Positions 1 through 10,697 of a stretch of DNA of 64,000 nt are shown piece by piece. Position numbers and translations under genes: made by a program. The notes beneath the pieces are model-generated. The model saw only the letters and a program-made list of their open reading frames with translations. It did not search any database and was not told where the DNA came from. Source of the DNA: Aureimonas endophytica (GTDB lineage Bacteria > Pseudomonadota > Alphaproteobacteria > Rhizobiales > Rhizobiaceae); the NCBI RefSeq assembly GCF_014642635.1, contig NZ_BMIQ01000001.1:930001-994000 (forward strand). Reading direction: 5' to 3'. Numbering within the stretch: the stretch's first letter is position 1; the number at the start of each line of letters is the position of its first letter.

Positions 1-88
1 CTACGAGAGCGATGCCGGCTATCAGGACGCGTCCTATGACGACGGCGGCTACGACGATTCCGGCTTCGACGATTCGGAAGAGGTCTGA
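1..88 (+). CDS. C-terminal end of an unknown acidic protein (partial)
   Basis: Only the last 28 codons are present, in the frame starting at base 2, ending with TGA at 86-88. The visible tail is very rich in Asp, Tyr, Gly and Ser, with a loosely repeated unit of the form YDDxG, and has no recognisable domain. A strong GC hairpin follows six bases later, which fits a real gene end. Function cannot be assigned from this tail. Confidence 0.6.
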   Translation, partial: YESDAGYQDASYDDGGYDDSGFDDSEEV

Positions 89-93
89 TCTTC

Positions 94-119
94 GCGGCGC
101 CGGCTTCGGCCGGCGCCGC
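94..119 (+). terminator. Hairpin terminator with TTCG tetraloop
   Basis: Perfect 11-bp inverted repeat GCGGCGCCGGC / GCCGGCGCCGC around a TTCG loop, just after the stop codon of the leftmost gene and before the end of metH on the other strand. There is no long T run, so it may act on both converging transcripts. Confidence 0.6.
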
Positions 120-163
120 TCCTCGTCCATGATGCCGGGGCGGCGGCGCGCCGCCCCGTTCCG

Positions 164-3928
<3,765 letters not shown>

Positions 3929-3967
3929 CGGTTCTTCGTCCCGTCCGAACGCAAGCTCGGCATCAAG

Positions 3968-3987
3968 ATATAAAGATTTCTTTATAT
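3968..3987 (-). promoter_or_regulatory. ArsR-type (SahR-like) operator upstream of metH
   Basis: Perfect 9-bp inverted repeat ATATAAAGA-TT-TCTTTATAT in otherwise GC-rich DNA, 40 bases upstream of metH. ArsR-family repressors that sense S-adenosylhomocysteine (SahR and relatives) are known to bind AT-rich palindromes of this kind ahead of metH in Proteobacteria. Which regulator acts here is inferred; none is encoded in the window. Confidence 0.6.
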
Positions 3988-4059
3988 GATCTCGCCACCT
4001 GCCCGCAAGTCATCGGCATGGCTGACGCGATCCCCGTCCTGGCTCTATAGAGACGGGCG

Positions 4060-4629
4060 ATGATCGAGAAGTCCTTCTTTGCCCGATCGGCCGCCAGCGT
4101 CGCGGCGGATCTCATCGGCTGCGCCCTCTTCGTCGACGGGGTCGGCGGCCTCATCGTGGAGACCGAGGCCTATGACGAGGCTGATCCGGCCTCCCACGCC
4201 TATGGCGGCCCGCGCGGGCGCAATCTCGCGATGTACGGTCCGCCCGGCCATGCCTATGTCTATCGCTCCTACGGCATTCACTGGTGCCTCAACTTCACCT
4301 GCGAGCCGGAAGGCGACGGCGCGGGCGTCCTGATCCGTGCGCTGGAGCCGACGGCCGGGCTCGACCGCATGGCGGCCCGGCGCGGTCTTGCAAATCCGCT
4401 GCAACTCGCCTCCGGGCCAGGCAAGGTCGGCCAGGCGCTCGGCATCGACCTGTCGCATTACGGCCTGCCGCTCGACCAGCCGCCGTTCCGGGTCGAGCCG
4501 AGAGGCGCGGTGCCCCTGGTGGCCATCGGGCCGCGCATCGGCATCTCGAAGGGCATCGACACGCCCTGGCGCTTCGGCCTCCAAGGCTCGCCCTTCCTGT
4601 CGAAGCGCTTCGCCGATCCGGCCGCCTGA
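4060..4629 (+). CDS. DNA-3-methyladenine glycosylase (AAG/MPG family)
   Basis: Base-excision repair enzyme that removes alkylated purines from DNA. The 189-residue product matches the AAG fold along its whole length: the VETEAY segment near residue 33-38 with the catalytic Glu, the HAYGGPRGRN loop, the YVYRSYGIHWC segment that lines the base pocket, and the ASGPGKVGQALGID segment near the C-terminus. Transcribed away from metH across a 131-base gap. It ends one base before the stop codon of the convergent small gene, so the two may share a terminator region. Confidence 0.93.
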   Translation: MIEKSFFARSAASVAADLIGCALFVDGVGGLIVETEAYDEADPASHAYGGPRGRNLAMYGPPGHAYVYRSYGIHWCLNFTCEPEGDGAGVLIRALEPTAGLDRMAARRGLANPLQLASGPGKVGQALGIDLSHYGLPLDQPPFRVEPRGAVPLVAIGPRIGISKGIDTPWRFGLQGSPFLSKRFADPAA

Positions 4630-4860
4630 TCAGCGCCGCTTCAACGGCTCGATCCCGCCCCCGTCGTCGTCGCGCCCCGAAGCGCCGGCCTCCTCGTCGG
4701 CGAGCGTGCTGGCGGCCGCTTCCGGGTGATGATCGGCATCCGGCCCGCCGCGCGCGTTCGCCAGCGTGTCCGAACTCTTCGGCGCCTCGCCATGCGGCGA
4801 GACGCGCTCGTGCTCCGGCGCGGAATTGCGGGAAATGGTGCGGATCGGATCGTTCGGCAT
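4630..4860 (-). CDS. Small hydrophilic protein, unknown function
   Basis: 76-residue product with no cysteine, no membrane segment and mostly charged or small residues. It has a DDDGGG stretch near the C-terminus and looks disordered. The stop codon abuts that of the glycosylase gene. The frame has the same base usage as neighbouring genes, and short disordered proteins of this kind are common in Rhizobiales, but I recognise no family. It could be a spurious ORF. Confidence 0.5.
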   Translation of the reverse strand: MPNDPIRTISRNSAPEHERVSPHGEAPKSSDTLANARGGPDADHHPEAAASTLADEEAGASGRDDDGGGIEPLKRR

Positions 4861-5015
4861 GGCTCGGTCCTCACAGGAAAACTGTCATGGAGGCAACGCA
4901 TGGCGGGGCCGCGCGGTTCGGCGAAGTCTGACGCGACACGTCGCGCCGAGGCTTTGCGCTTGGCGGGCCAAGCGGTTAGGCTCGGCTTCTTCTTAGCCGC
5001 GACGAGCGCCCGTCC

Positions 5016-6395
5016 ATGCCCAGCAGCCTGCCGAACTCGATCCATGCCCGCGACGTGGAATATCTTCTCCACGCCGTGACCAATGCCCGCCGCCACGAGG
5101 AACGCGGTCCGATCATCATCGATCGGGGCGAGGGCATCCATGTCTTCGACGACGAGGGCCGGTCCTATATCGAGGCGATGGCGGGGCTGTGGAGCGTCGC
5201 GGTCGGCTTCGGCGAGAAGCGCCTGGCGGACGCGGCCTACCGGCAGCTCCAGAAGCTGCCCTACTACCATTCCTTCAGCCACAAATCGAACGAGCCGGCG
5301 GTGCTGCTCGCCGAGGCGCTGGTGCGGATCAGCCCCGAGCGGCTGACCAAGGTGTTCTTCACCAATTCCGGCTCGGAGGCCAACGACACCGCCGTCAAGC
5401 TCGTCTGGTACTACAACAATGCGCGCGGCCTTCACGCCAAGAAGACCTTCATCGCCCGCCAGGGCGGCTATCACGGCATCACCATCGCGGCCGGCTCGCT
5501 GACCGGCCTTCCCACCAACCATCGCGACTTCGACCTGCCGATCATCCCGGTGAAGCACGTCACGACGCCGCATTTCTATCGCTACGCCCAGCCGGGCGAG
5601 AGCGAGGAGGCCTTCTCCACCCGTCTCGCCGAGGAGCTGGAAGCGACGATCCTCGAAGCCGGGCCGGACACGATCGCCGCCTTCATCGGCGAGCCGCTGA
5701 TGGGCGCCGGCGGCGTCATCCCGCCGCCGGCCGGCTACTGGGAAAAGGTGCAGGCCGTTTGCCGGCGCTACGACATCCTGATCGTCGCCGACGAGGTGAT
5801 CAACGGCTTCGGCCGCCTCGGCACCATGTTCGCCTGCGAATATTACGGCATCGATCCGGACATCCTCGTCCTGTCGAAGCAGATCACCTCCTCCTACCAG
5901 CCGCTCGCCGCCCTCCTCATCTCCGACGCCATCTATCAGGCGATCGCCGACAATTCGGCGAAGATCGGCACGCTCGGCCATGGCTTCACGGCCGGCGCCC
6001 ATCCGGTGGCGACGGCGGTCGGCCTCGAGAATCTCGCGATCATCGAGGAAAATGGCCTCGTGGAGAATGCCCGCGCCGTCGGCGAGGTGATGCAGCGCGA
6101 GCTGCGGCGCCGCTTCGCCGATCATCCGCTCGTCGGCGAGGTGCGCGGCATCGGCCTCATCGCCGCCATCGAGCTCGTCGCCGACAAGGCGACCAAGGCG
6201 CGCTTCGATCCCGTCGGCAAGCTCGGCCTCGCGATCTTCGATGCCGGGCACGAGCATGGCGTCATCATCCGCGCCATCGGCGACCAGATCGCCTTCTGCC
6301 CGCCGCTGATCATCACGGAGGCGGAGATGATCGAGATGCTCGACCGCTTCGAGCGCGCCTTCCATCAGGCGACCGCCGCGCTGGCGCCGGCTTGA
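5016..6395 (+). CDS. Class III (omega) aminotransferase, PLP-dependent
   Basis: 459-residue fold-type I transaminase. Visible family marks are the N-terminal FDDEGRSYIEAMAGLW segment, the FTNSGSEANDTAVKL motif that binds the PLP phosphate, the ADEVINGFGRLG motif with the Asp that contacts the pyridine nitrogen, and the lysine in LSKQITSSYQPLAA that forms the Schiff base. This motif set belongs to the omega-amino acid:pyruvate / beta-alanine or GABA:pyruvate group; the substrate cannot be read from sequence. Next to a carbon-nitrogen hydrolase, which suggests nitrogen-compound catabolism. ATG at 5016 gives a normal N-terminus for the family. Confidence 0.92.
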   Translation: MPSSLPNSIHARDVEYLLHAVTNARRHEERGPIIIDRGEGIHVFDDEGRSYIEAMAGLWSVAVGFGEKRLADAAYRQLQKLPYYHSFSHKSNEPAVLLAEALVRISPERLTKVFFTNSGSEANDTAVKLVWYYNNARGLHAKKTFIARQGGYHGITIAAGSLTGLPTNHRDFDLPIIPVKHVTTPHFYRYAQPGESEEAFSTRLAEELEATILEAGPDTIAAFIGEPLMGAGGVIPPPAGYWEKVQAVCRRYDILIVADEVINGFGRLGTMFACEYYGIDPDILVLSKQITSSYQPLAALLISDAIYQAIADNSAKIGTLGHGFTAGAHPVATAVGLENLAIIEENGLVENARAVGEVMQRELRRRFADHPLVGEVRGIGLIAAIELVADKATKARFDPVGKLGLAIFDAGHEHGVIIRAIGDQIAFCPPLIITEAEMIEMLDRFERAFHQATAALAPA

Positions 6396-6410
6396 ACGCC
6401 GCGAAAAGAC

Positions 6411-6431
6411 GGCGGAGCGGAGCTCTCCGCC
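6411..6431 (+). terminator. Possible hairpin terminator after the aminotransferase
   Basis: GGCGGAG / CTCCGCC inverted repeat with a 7-base loop, 16 bases after the aminotransferase stop codon. There is only a short T-containing stretch after it, so strength is doubtful. Confidence 0.35.
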
Positions 6432-6492
6432 CTAATCTTGCCGCGACCATGGCCCGAAAACCCGGCAAGTGAAACGTGAGGCGGAAGCGGTG

Positions 6493-7329
6493 ATGCAAGT
6501 TCGTGCCTGTCAGATGCCCGCCGAGGAGCTGGAAGCCGGATCGCGCCTCGCCGCGATCCGCTGGCTGATCGCCGACGCCGCCTCGGACGGCGCCGATGTC
6601 GTGGTCTTCCCGGAGCTCGCGCCGACCGGCTACGGCGCTGGCGACGTCATCCGCGACGGCGCGGAAGCGGCCGACGGGGTGACGCTGTCCGAGATCCGCC
6701 AGCTCGCCGACGATCACGAGGTCACCGTCATTCTCGGCCTCGCCGTCCGGGCGGAGGGCGGCGTCGTCAACGCCGCCGTCGTCGCCCAGCCGAAACAGGC
6801 GCCGATCGTCTATGCCAAGCAGCATCTCTACGGCGACTACGAGAAGGCGCTCTTCGTGCCCGGCACGAAGGCCTCGCCGATCTTCGAGGTGGCCGGCGCC
6901 AAGGCCGGGGTCCTCGTCTGCTTCGACGTCGAGTTCCCGGAACGGGTGCGCGAACTGGCGTTGGCGGGGGCCGAGATCGTCTTCGTGCCGACGGCCCTGC
7001 CCGCCGGCGAGGCCTCGCGCTTCATCGCCGAAAGCGTGGTGCCGGTGCGCGCCTTCGAGAACCACCTCTTCGTCGTCTATGTGAACCATGTCGGCCGCGA
7101 CGGGCGCTTCGCCTATCAGGGCCTCTCCTGCATCGCGGCGCCGGACGGCAGCCGCATCGCGCTGGCGCCGGAAGACCGGCCGGCGACGATCGACGCGACG
7201 ATCGACGGCACGGACTATGCGACCGCCGTCGCGATCAATCCCTATCTGGACGAGCTGCGCGCCGCGACCCTCCTGCGCGAGCGGGCGCTGACGGCGATGG
7301 AACGCGAGGACGAGCTTTGGACGCGATGA
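6493..7329 (+). CDS. Carbon-nitrogen hydrolase (nitrilase superfamily amidase)
   Basis: 278-residue enzyme with the full nitrilase-superfamily triad: Glu in VFPELAPTGYG, Lys in YAKQHLYGDYEK and the nucleophilic Cys in VLVCFDVEFPERVRELA. It should hydrolyse a non-peptide C-N bond in an amide or carbamoyl compound; the motifs resemble small aliphatic or amino-acid amidases, but the substrate is open. I chose ATG 6493, which follows a purine-rich GAGGCGGAAGCGG stretch; a GTG at 6469 would add eight residues. Its stop overlaps the start of the next gene (ATGA), so the two are translationally coupled. Confidence 0.9.
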   Translation: MQVRACQMPAEELEAGSRLAAIRWLIADAASDGADVVVFPELAPTGYGAGDVIRDGAEAADGVTLSEIRQLADDHEVTVILGLAVRAEGGVVNAAVVAQPKQAPIVYAKQHLYGDYEKALFVPGTKASPIFEVAGAKAGVLVCFDVEFPERVRELALAGAEIVFVPTALPAGEASRFIAESVVPVRAFENHLFVVYVNHVGRDGRFAYQGLSCIAAPDGSRIALAPEDRPATIDATIDGTDYATAVAINPYLDELRAATLLRERALTAMEREDELWTR

Positions 7330-8075
7330 CCGAGGGTTCCGAGCAGCCAGCCCGGCATCCCGCCCTCGCTCTGGTCGAGGCCGTGCTGTTCGACAAGGAC
7401 GGCACGCTGCTCGATTTCGACGCGACCTGGGGACCGGCGACGGCCGAGGTGCTGCGCGAACTGTCCGGCGGCGATGCCGCGCTGTTCGAGCGCCTCGCCG
7501 CCTCCTGCGGCTTCCTGCCGGAAACGGGCGGCTTCTTGCCGGATTCGCCGGTCATCGGCGGCTATACCGACGATTTCGCGCCGGCCTGGGCGACGATCCT
7601 CGGCCGGCCCTATGACGAGGCCTTCAAGACGCGGGTCGACGCCCTGTTCCGCGCCGCGAGCCTCCGGCACCTGACCGCCTATGCCGATGTCGCCGCCGCG
7701 CTCGCCGCCTTGCGCGATGCCGGCCTGCCGATCGGCCTCGCCACCAATGACAGCGAGGCGACCGCGAAGGCCCATCTCCACCGGCTCGCCATCGCGGATC
7801 TCTTCGATTTCGTCGCGGGCTACGATTCAGGCCATGGCGCGAAGCCGGGCAGCGGCATGGTCACGCGCTTCGCGGCGGCGGTCGACGTGGCGCCGCTGGC
7901 GGTGGCGCTCGTGGGCGATTCGCCGCACGACATGCATGCGGCGATCGGCGCCGGTGCCGTGCCGGTCGGCATCGTCCGCACTGAGCGGGCGGCGGGGCAG
8001 CTCGGCGACCTGCCGAGCCTCACCGTTCCCGATCTCGCCGGACTGCTCGCCGGGCTCGGCCTGTCAGACCGCTGA
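7326..8075 (+). CDS. HAD-superfamily phosphatase (phosphoglycolate phosphatase-like)
   Basis: 249-residue HAD hydrolase. Motif I is VLFDKDGTLLDFD with both catalytic Asp residues, motif II is the LATND segment, motif III the GAKPGSGM Lys, and motif IV VALVGDSPHDMHAA with the Mg-binding acidic pair. A helical cap lies between motifs I and II. Such enzymes remove phosphate from small metabolites such as phosphoglycolate; the exact substrate is unknown. The start overlaps the amidase stop by ATGA. A TTG nine bases upstream is a poorer start. Confidence 0.88.
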   Translation: MTEGSEQPARHPALALVEAVLFDKDGTLLDFDATWGPATAEVLRELSGGDAALFERLAASCGFLPETGGFLPDSPVIGGYTDDFAPAWATILGRPYDEAFKTRVDALFRAASLRHLTAYADVAAALAALRDAGLPIGLATNDSEATAKAHLHRLAIADLFDFVAGYDSGHGAKPGSGMVTRFAAAVDVAPLAVALVGDSPHDMHAAIGAGAVPVGIVRTERAAGQLGDLPSLTVPDLAGLLAGLGLSDR

Positions 8076-8079
8076 GCCT

Positions 8080-8412
8080 TCAGGTCTCGTAATCGCCGCC
8101 GCTGCCGGTGGGCCGGTCCTCGGCCTGCTCGCGCAGGGATTCCTCCAGCTCGTCCAGACCGTCCAGGGTTTCCTGGTCGTCGTTATACGGCTCCGTGGCC
8201 GTCGCCTCGCTGCGCGGGCGCGTGCCGACATCGCGATGAACGTCGTCGTCATCGGCCAGCGTTCCCGCTTCCCGATCCTCGGCGTCGCGGTTCTCGTCCT
8301 CGGCTTCGAGGCCGAGCAGCGCGCGATCCGACGGATCGAGATCCGCCTCGTTCGCATAGGCCCGGTCCTGCGGCAGGGCCTCGTCGCGCTCTTCCTGTCT
8401 GAGTTTCGGCAT
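8080..8412 (-). CDS. Small acidic disordered protein
   Basis: 110-residue protein dominated by Asp and Glu, with runs such as EAEDENRDAEDREAG, no cysteine and no hydrophobic core. It looks intrinsically disordered and I recognise no domain. ATG 8412 is preceded by AGGGAAGAGG at good spacing, better than the GTG at 8430. It lies 14 bases downstream of the Lys/Ala-tailed DUF2934 gene in the same direction, so the two are likely co-transcribed, and their charges are opposite. Confidence 0.65.
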   Translation of the reverse strand: MPKLRQEERDEALPQDRAYANEADLDPSDRALLGLEAEDENRDAEDREAGTLADDDDVHRDVGTRPRSEATATEPYNDDQETLDGLDELEESLREQAEDRPTGSGGDYET

Positions 8413-8426
8413 GGCCTCTTCCCTGT

Positions 8427-8903
8427 TCACGCCTCCGCCGCCTTGCCGCGGCGCTTCGACGTGTCCTTCTCGGCGCCCTTAGCGGGCTTGGCTTTTGGTT
8501 TTCCCGAATCCTTGGCGGATTTGGATGCCGGCTTCCCGGCGCTCGCCTTCGGATCGGCGGGTTTCGACTTCGCCGCGCCCTTCTTGCCGGCGCCCTCCTG
8601 GCGATCGGTGACGAGCGGGTGCTCGTCGGCGACCTCCCGAGCCGCCGCGAGATCGGGAGCGGGCACCTCGTCGCCGCGATCGGTGATGCCCGGAATGTCG
8701 CCCTGGTTCTGCGCGGCGAAGGCCGGCTCGACGGGATCGTCCAGGGTCTCGGCGACGGGGGTCAGCGTCACTTGCATGCTGTCGCGCAGCGCGACGATCT
8801 CGCGCGCCTCGGCCCAGTGCCGCTCCGAGCGACCTTCGGGCCGACCCTCCTGCTCCCAAAGCTTGTGGGCCTCCTGGCGGACCCGTTCCTCGTCCTCGTT
8901 CAT
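8427..8903 (-). CDS. DUF2934 protein with a histone-H1-like Lys/Ala/Pro tail
   Basis: 158-residue product with two parts. Residues about 1-40 match DUF2934 (ERVRQEAHKLWEQEGRPEG, then RHW), a short helical region common in Rhizobiales and of unknown role. Residues about 100-158 are a repetitive Lys/Ala/Pro/Ser tail (KPASKSAKDSGKPKAKPAKG) like the tails of H1-type DNA-binding proteins. The middle is acidic. ATG 8903 sits nine bases after GAAGAGG; ATG 8912 would add three residues. Longer starts run into the tRNA region. Nucleoid or nucleic-acid binding by the tail is inference. Confidence 0.75.
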   Translation of the reverse strand: MNEDEERVRQEAHKLWEQEGRPEGRSERHWAEAREIVALRDSMQVTLTPVAETLDDPVEPAFAAQNQGDIPGITDRGDEVPAPDLAAAREVADEHPLVTDRQEGAGKKGAAKSKPADPKASAGKPASKSAKDSGKPKAKPAKGAEKDTSKRRGKAAEA

Positions 8904-9086
8904 CGCGTCCATCCTCTTCGGGTCCGCCCGCGGCCGCTCCGCGCGTCCCTGTCCCGCGGCGGGCAGCCCGCCCCTCGTCTCACGAGGCGATAATGGGGCA
9001 GTCGCGCCGCGAAGACAGGGGGGCCGACGAAACTTGCACGGGAGAGCTTGAGGGAAACCGGGCTTTCCGCTAGGCGAGAAGGGCTC

Positions 9087-9162
9087 GGGCCCGTAGCTCA
9101 ATGGTTAGAGCCGGCGGCTCATAACCGCTTGGTTGGGGGTTCAAGTCCCTCCGGGCCTACCA
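9087..9162 (+). tRNA. tRNA with CAU anticodon (tRNA-Met elongator or tRNA-Ile2)
   Basis: A complete 76-base cloverleaf can be drawn. The acceptor stem is 9087-9093 with 9152-9158 (with a G-U first pair), the D-arm is TAGCTCAATGGTTAGAG, the anticodon loop CTCATAA is at 9118-9124 with CAT at 9120-9122, the T-loop is TTCAAGT, the discriminator base is A9159 and CCA is encoded at 9160-9162. CAU can mean elongator Met or, if C34 is modified to lysidine, Ile2; I cannot separate these by eye. Its 3' end is partly repeated at 10634-10650, making it the likely attachment site of the element remnant to its right. Confidence 0.93.
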
Positions 9163-9169
9163 ATCCGTT

Positions 9170-9251
9170 CATAGGCGTCCCATACCGTCCACAGGCGTCT
9201 CCCTGGCCCTAGCGTTTCCGGGCTTTCTGAATCACCTGGAACGCCTCTGGA
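9170..9251. repeat. Arm-type repeats: CAYAGGCGTC, two direct copies and one inverted
   Basis: CATAGGCGTCC at 9170-9180 and CACAGGCGTCT at 9190-9200 are exactly 20 bases apart. A third copy, in inverted orientation (AACGCCTCTGG), lies at about 9241-9251. Short spaced repeats beside a tRNA attachment site are typical integrase arm-binding sites; that role is inferred. Confidence 0.45.
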
Positions 9252-9280
9252 CACCCCAGCGATCCAATTTGTTAGCACAG

Positions 9281-9321
9281 TTGTTGGCATCAGATTTCGC
9301 CGTTTACCGCGATGCCAACAA
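9281..9321. repeat. 11-bp inverted repeat TTGTTGGCATC / GATGCCAACAA
   Basis: Perfect 11-bp arms at 9281-9291 and 9311-9321 with a 19-base spacer. A related direct copy, TTGTTAGCA, lies 12 bases before the left arm. It could be part of the recombination region or an operator of the lost integrase. There is no T run, so it is not an ordinary terminator. Confidence 0.5.
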
Positions 9322-9512
9322 ACTGACGATTCCTCAGCATTGAATCAGATGCTCGAACTGATTTGCTTCTTCTCACTTCGTTCAAGCCCCACCCGTCGCG
9401 GGTTCGAGTCCCATGGCCGGCCCCATGTCGACCGACGGCTCTGGAATCCAACCATCAGTTGTTCGAACGATATTCCGCTAATGGTCGAATATGCTCCTCG
9501 ACGTGCGGTAGA

Positions 9513-10151
9513 TTATGGCAAACGAAGGGAAGGCTTCTTCTCGTTCATCCAATCGTAAAGCTCTCTAATTGTCGAGAATCTCGTCAGCATGCATTCTTTG
9601 GAGTGGGGATCGCGTGCGGCCACGCTTAGTGAGCTTTGCCCACTTGAGCTGGCGTCCTCAAGCAGCCAAACTAGATATGCTTCGAAGGCCTCTAGAGGTA
9701 GCGATAGCCTGCCATTGAGAAATTCGGTTACGAAATCATAAGAGTTTTTTCTTGATGCGCTGCCGGGACCCATCGCCTGGAGCTGGTAGTCGCCTGTAAA
9801 AATCAGACGATTGCACACTTCATGACGGTAGATGTTGAAATGGATGGCAGACTTCGCGTTCGCCCACCCAACGAAATGGGTAATATCGTGGAGCGCTTGC
9901 ATCTGAGGGTTCAGTTCGAGCAGCCTGCAAAGTTGTAGACGTTTGGGTTTGATTTTCTCTTTCTTGATATCTGTCTCGTCAGACTTGAATTCCACAAGCG
10001 CGAAAGTTGTTGTCTGAGATAACAGGAAGTCTGCTCCTGCGTCGCGATCTTGACCGTTTAGCGGAAACGCGTATCCCTTGTAGCCGAATTCGGAAGCAAC
10101 ATCTTTAAAGTAATTTGAGAATTCAAAGGCGACTGTGGTCTCAATTTTCAT
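9513..10151 (-). CDS. Putative PD-(D/E)XK nuclease-like accessory protein
   Basis: 212-residue protein in a clearly lower-GC stretch, so probably acquired. Residues Asp41 (GADF), Glu54 and Lys56 (ALVEFKS) have the D-x12-E-x-K layout of the PD-(D/E)XK nuclease core, with hydrophobic strands around them and a basic stretch (KKEKIKPKR) after. The rest matches nothing I recognise. It is the only intact gene inside the tRNA-borne remnant, so it may be leftover cargo such as a restriction or defence nuclease; that is inference. ATG 10151 is chosen over a TTG seven codons upstream; the ribosome site is weak in both cases. Confidence 0.65.
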   Translation of the reverse strand: MKIETTVAFEFSNYFKDVASEFGYKGYAFPLNGQDRDAGADFLLSQTTTFALVEFKSDETDIKKEKIKPKRLQLCRLLELNPQMQALHDITHFVGWANAKSAIHFNIYRHEVCNRLIFTGDYQLQAMGPGSASRKNSYDFVTEFLNGRLSLPLEAFEAYLVWLLEDASSSGQSSLSVAARDPHSKECMLTRFSTIRELYDWMNEKKPSLRLP

Positions 10152-10202
10152 CGTCAACTCGAAGCGCAACAAGGTCTGGACTTTATGGATCCTCCATCAA
10201 TT

Positions 10203-10436
10203 CTATTTGTAGCGGGTTAAGGACCTGCTCAATTTGTCCATAGCGTCGCGTGCAAGCCGTTGCTGTTCCGCTTCACTACTGTACGGTTCCGCATGCGCGA
10301 TGTTGTCATTGCCGAGTGTGTCCATCAGCTGATGCGTCGTCGCGCCGGTCTCCGCCAACATTTTATCAAGCGTTTTTCTAAGGCCGTGAAGTGTGAAGCC
10401 TTTCGGAATGTTGGCGCTGTTCGTCCAATCGGCCAT
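10203..10436 (-). pseudogene. Tyrosine recombinase (integrase), C-terminal fragment
   Basis: 77 codons matching the end of phage-type integrases. The HGLRK box (His17, Arg20 counting from ATG 10436) is the HxxR pair of the catalytic site, and Tyr52 in EPYSSEAEQQRLA is the expected nucleophile. The usual GH before the tyrosine reads GN here (Asn43). The catalytic N-terminal half, the first Arg and the core-binding domain are missing; the frame stays open a little upstream but without integrase-like sequence. It is therefore a dead remnant of the enzyme that inserted the element at the tRNA. Confidence 0.8.
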
Positions 10437-10633
10437 GCGGCCGGTACTTTTCGGACGCCAGTCGGTCGGCGGAGTGGGAGAGTGACTGGGATACCCGGCG
10501 AGCGTTCATTTTGAGTTGATCGCCCACAGAAATCACATGCAATCCCAAAAAGTGTTGGTGTGAGTGGTAGTACTACTGGTATGGGCAACCAGTAAAGCTA
10601 AGCGGTAACAACGCTCTAAGGCGATTTCCTTGG

Positions 10634-10650
10634 TTCCTCTGGGCCTACCA
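10634..10650. repeat. Degenerate att site: repeat of the tRNA 3' end
   Basis: TTCCTCTGGGCCTACCA agrees with the tRNA 3' end (TCCCTCCGGGCCTACCA, 9146-9162) at 15 of 17 positions, including the last ten bases with CCA, in the same orientation. With the integrase fragment between the two copies, this is best read as the far attachment site of a shrunken element of about 1.5 kb. Confidence 0.6.
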
Positions 10651-10697
10651 CGCCTCGAGCTTTCGATTTTATTCGCTTCATTCCGTGATTTCGCGCC

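Larger units (their letters stand above)
9163..9512. other. Left end of an integrated-element remnant, non-coding
   Basis: 350 bases between the tRNA and the nuclease-like gene, lower in G+C than the flanks. I see no convincing gene. It holds two direct copies plus one inverted copy of an AGGCGTC-core repeat, an 11-bp hairpin, a TTGTTRGCA direct repeat (9269-9289), and at 9396-9425 a stretch resembling the T-arm and 3' end of another tRNA. This is what the attachment-proximal arm of a tyrosine-integrase element looks like. Confidence 0.5.

Noticed and set aside
3929-4059. SAM or SAH riboswitch ahead of metH
   Set aside because: No riboswitch-like stems were seen; the only structured element is the short AT-rich palindrome, better read as a protein operator.
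8904-9101. N-terminal extension of the DUF2934 gene
   Set aside because: The extended frame would overlap the tRNA and its sequence has no DUF2934 similarity; the ribosome site supports ATG 8903.
9340-9558. 72-codon frame on the plus strand in the element remnant
   Set aside because: No ribosome site, odd composition, and it runs across the tRNA-like fragment and the end of the nuclease-like gene.
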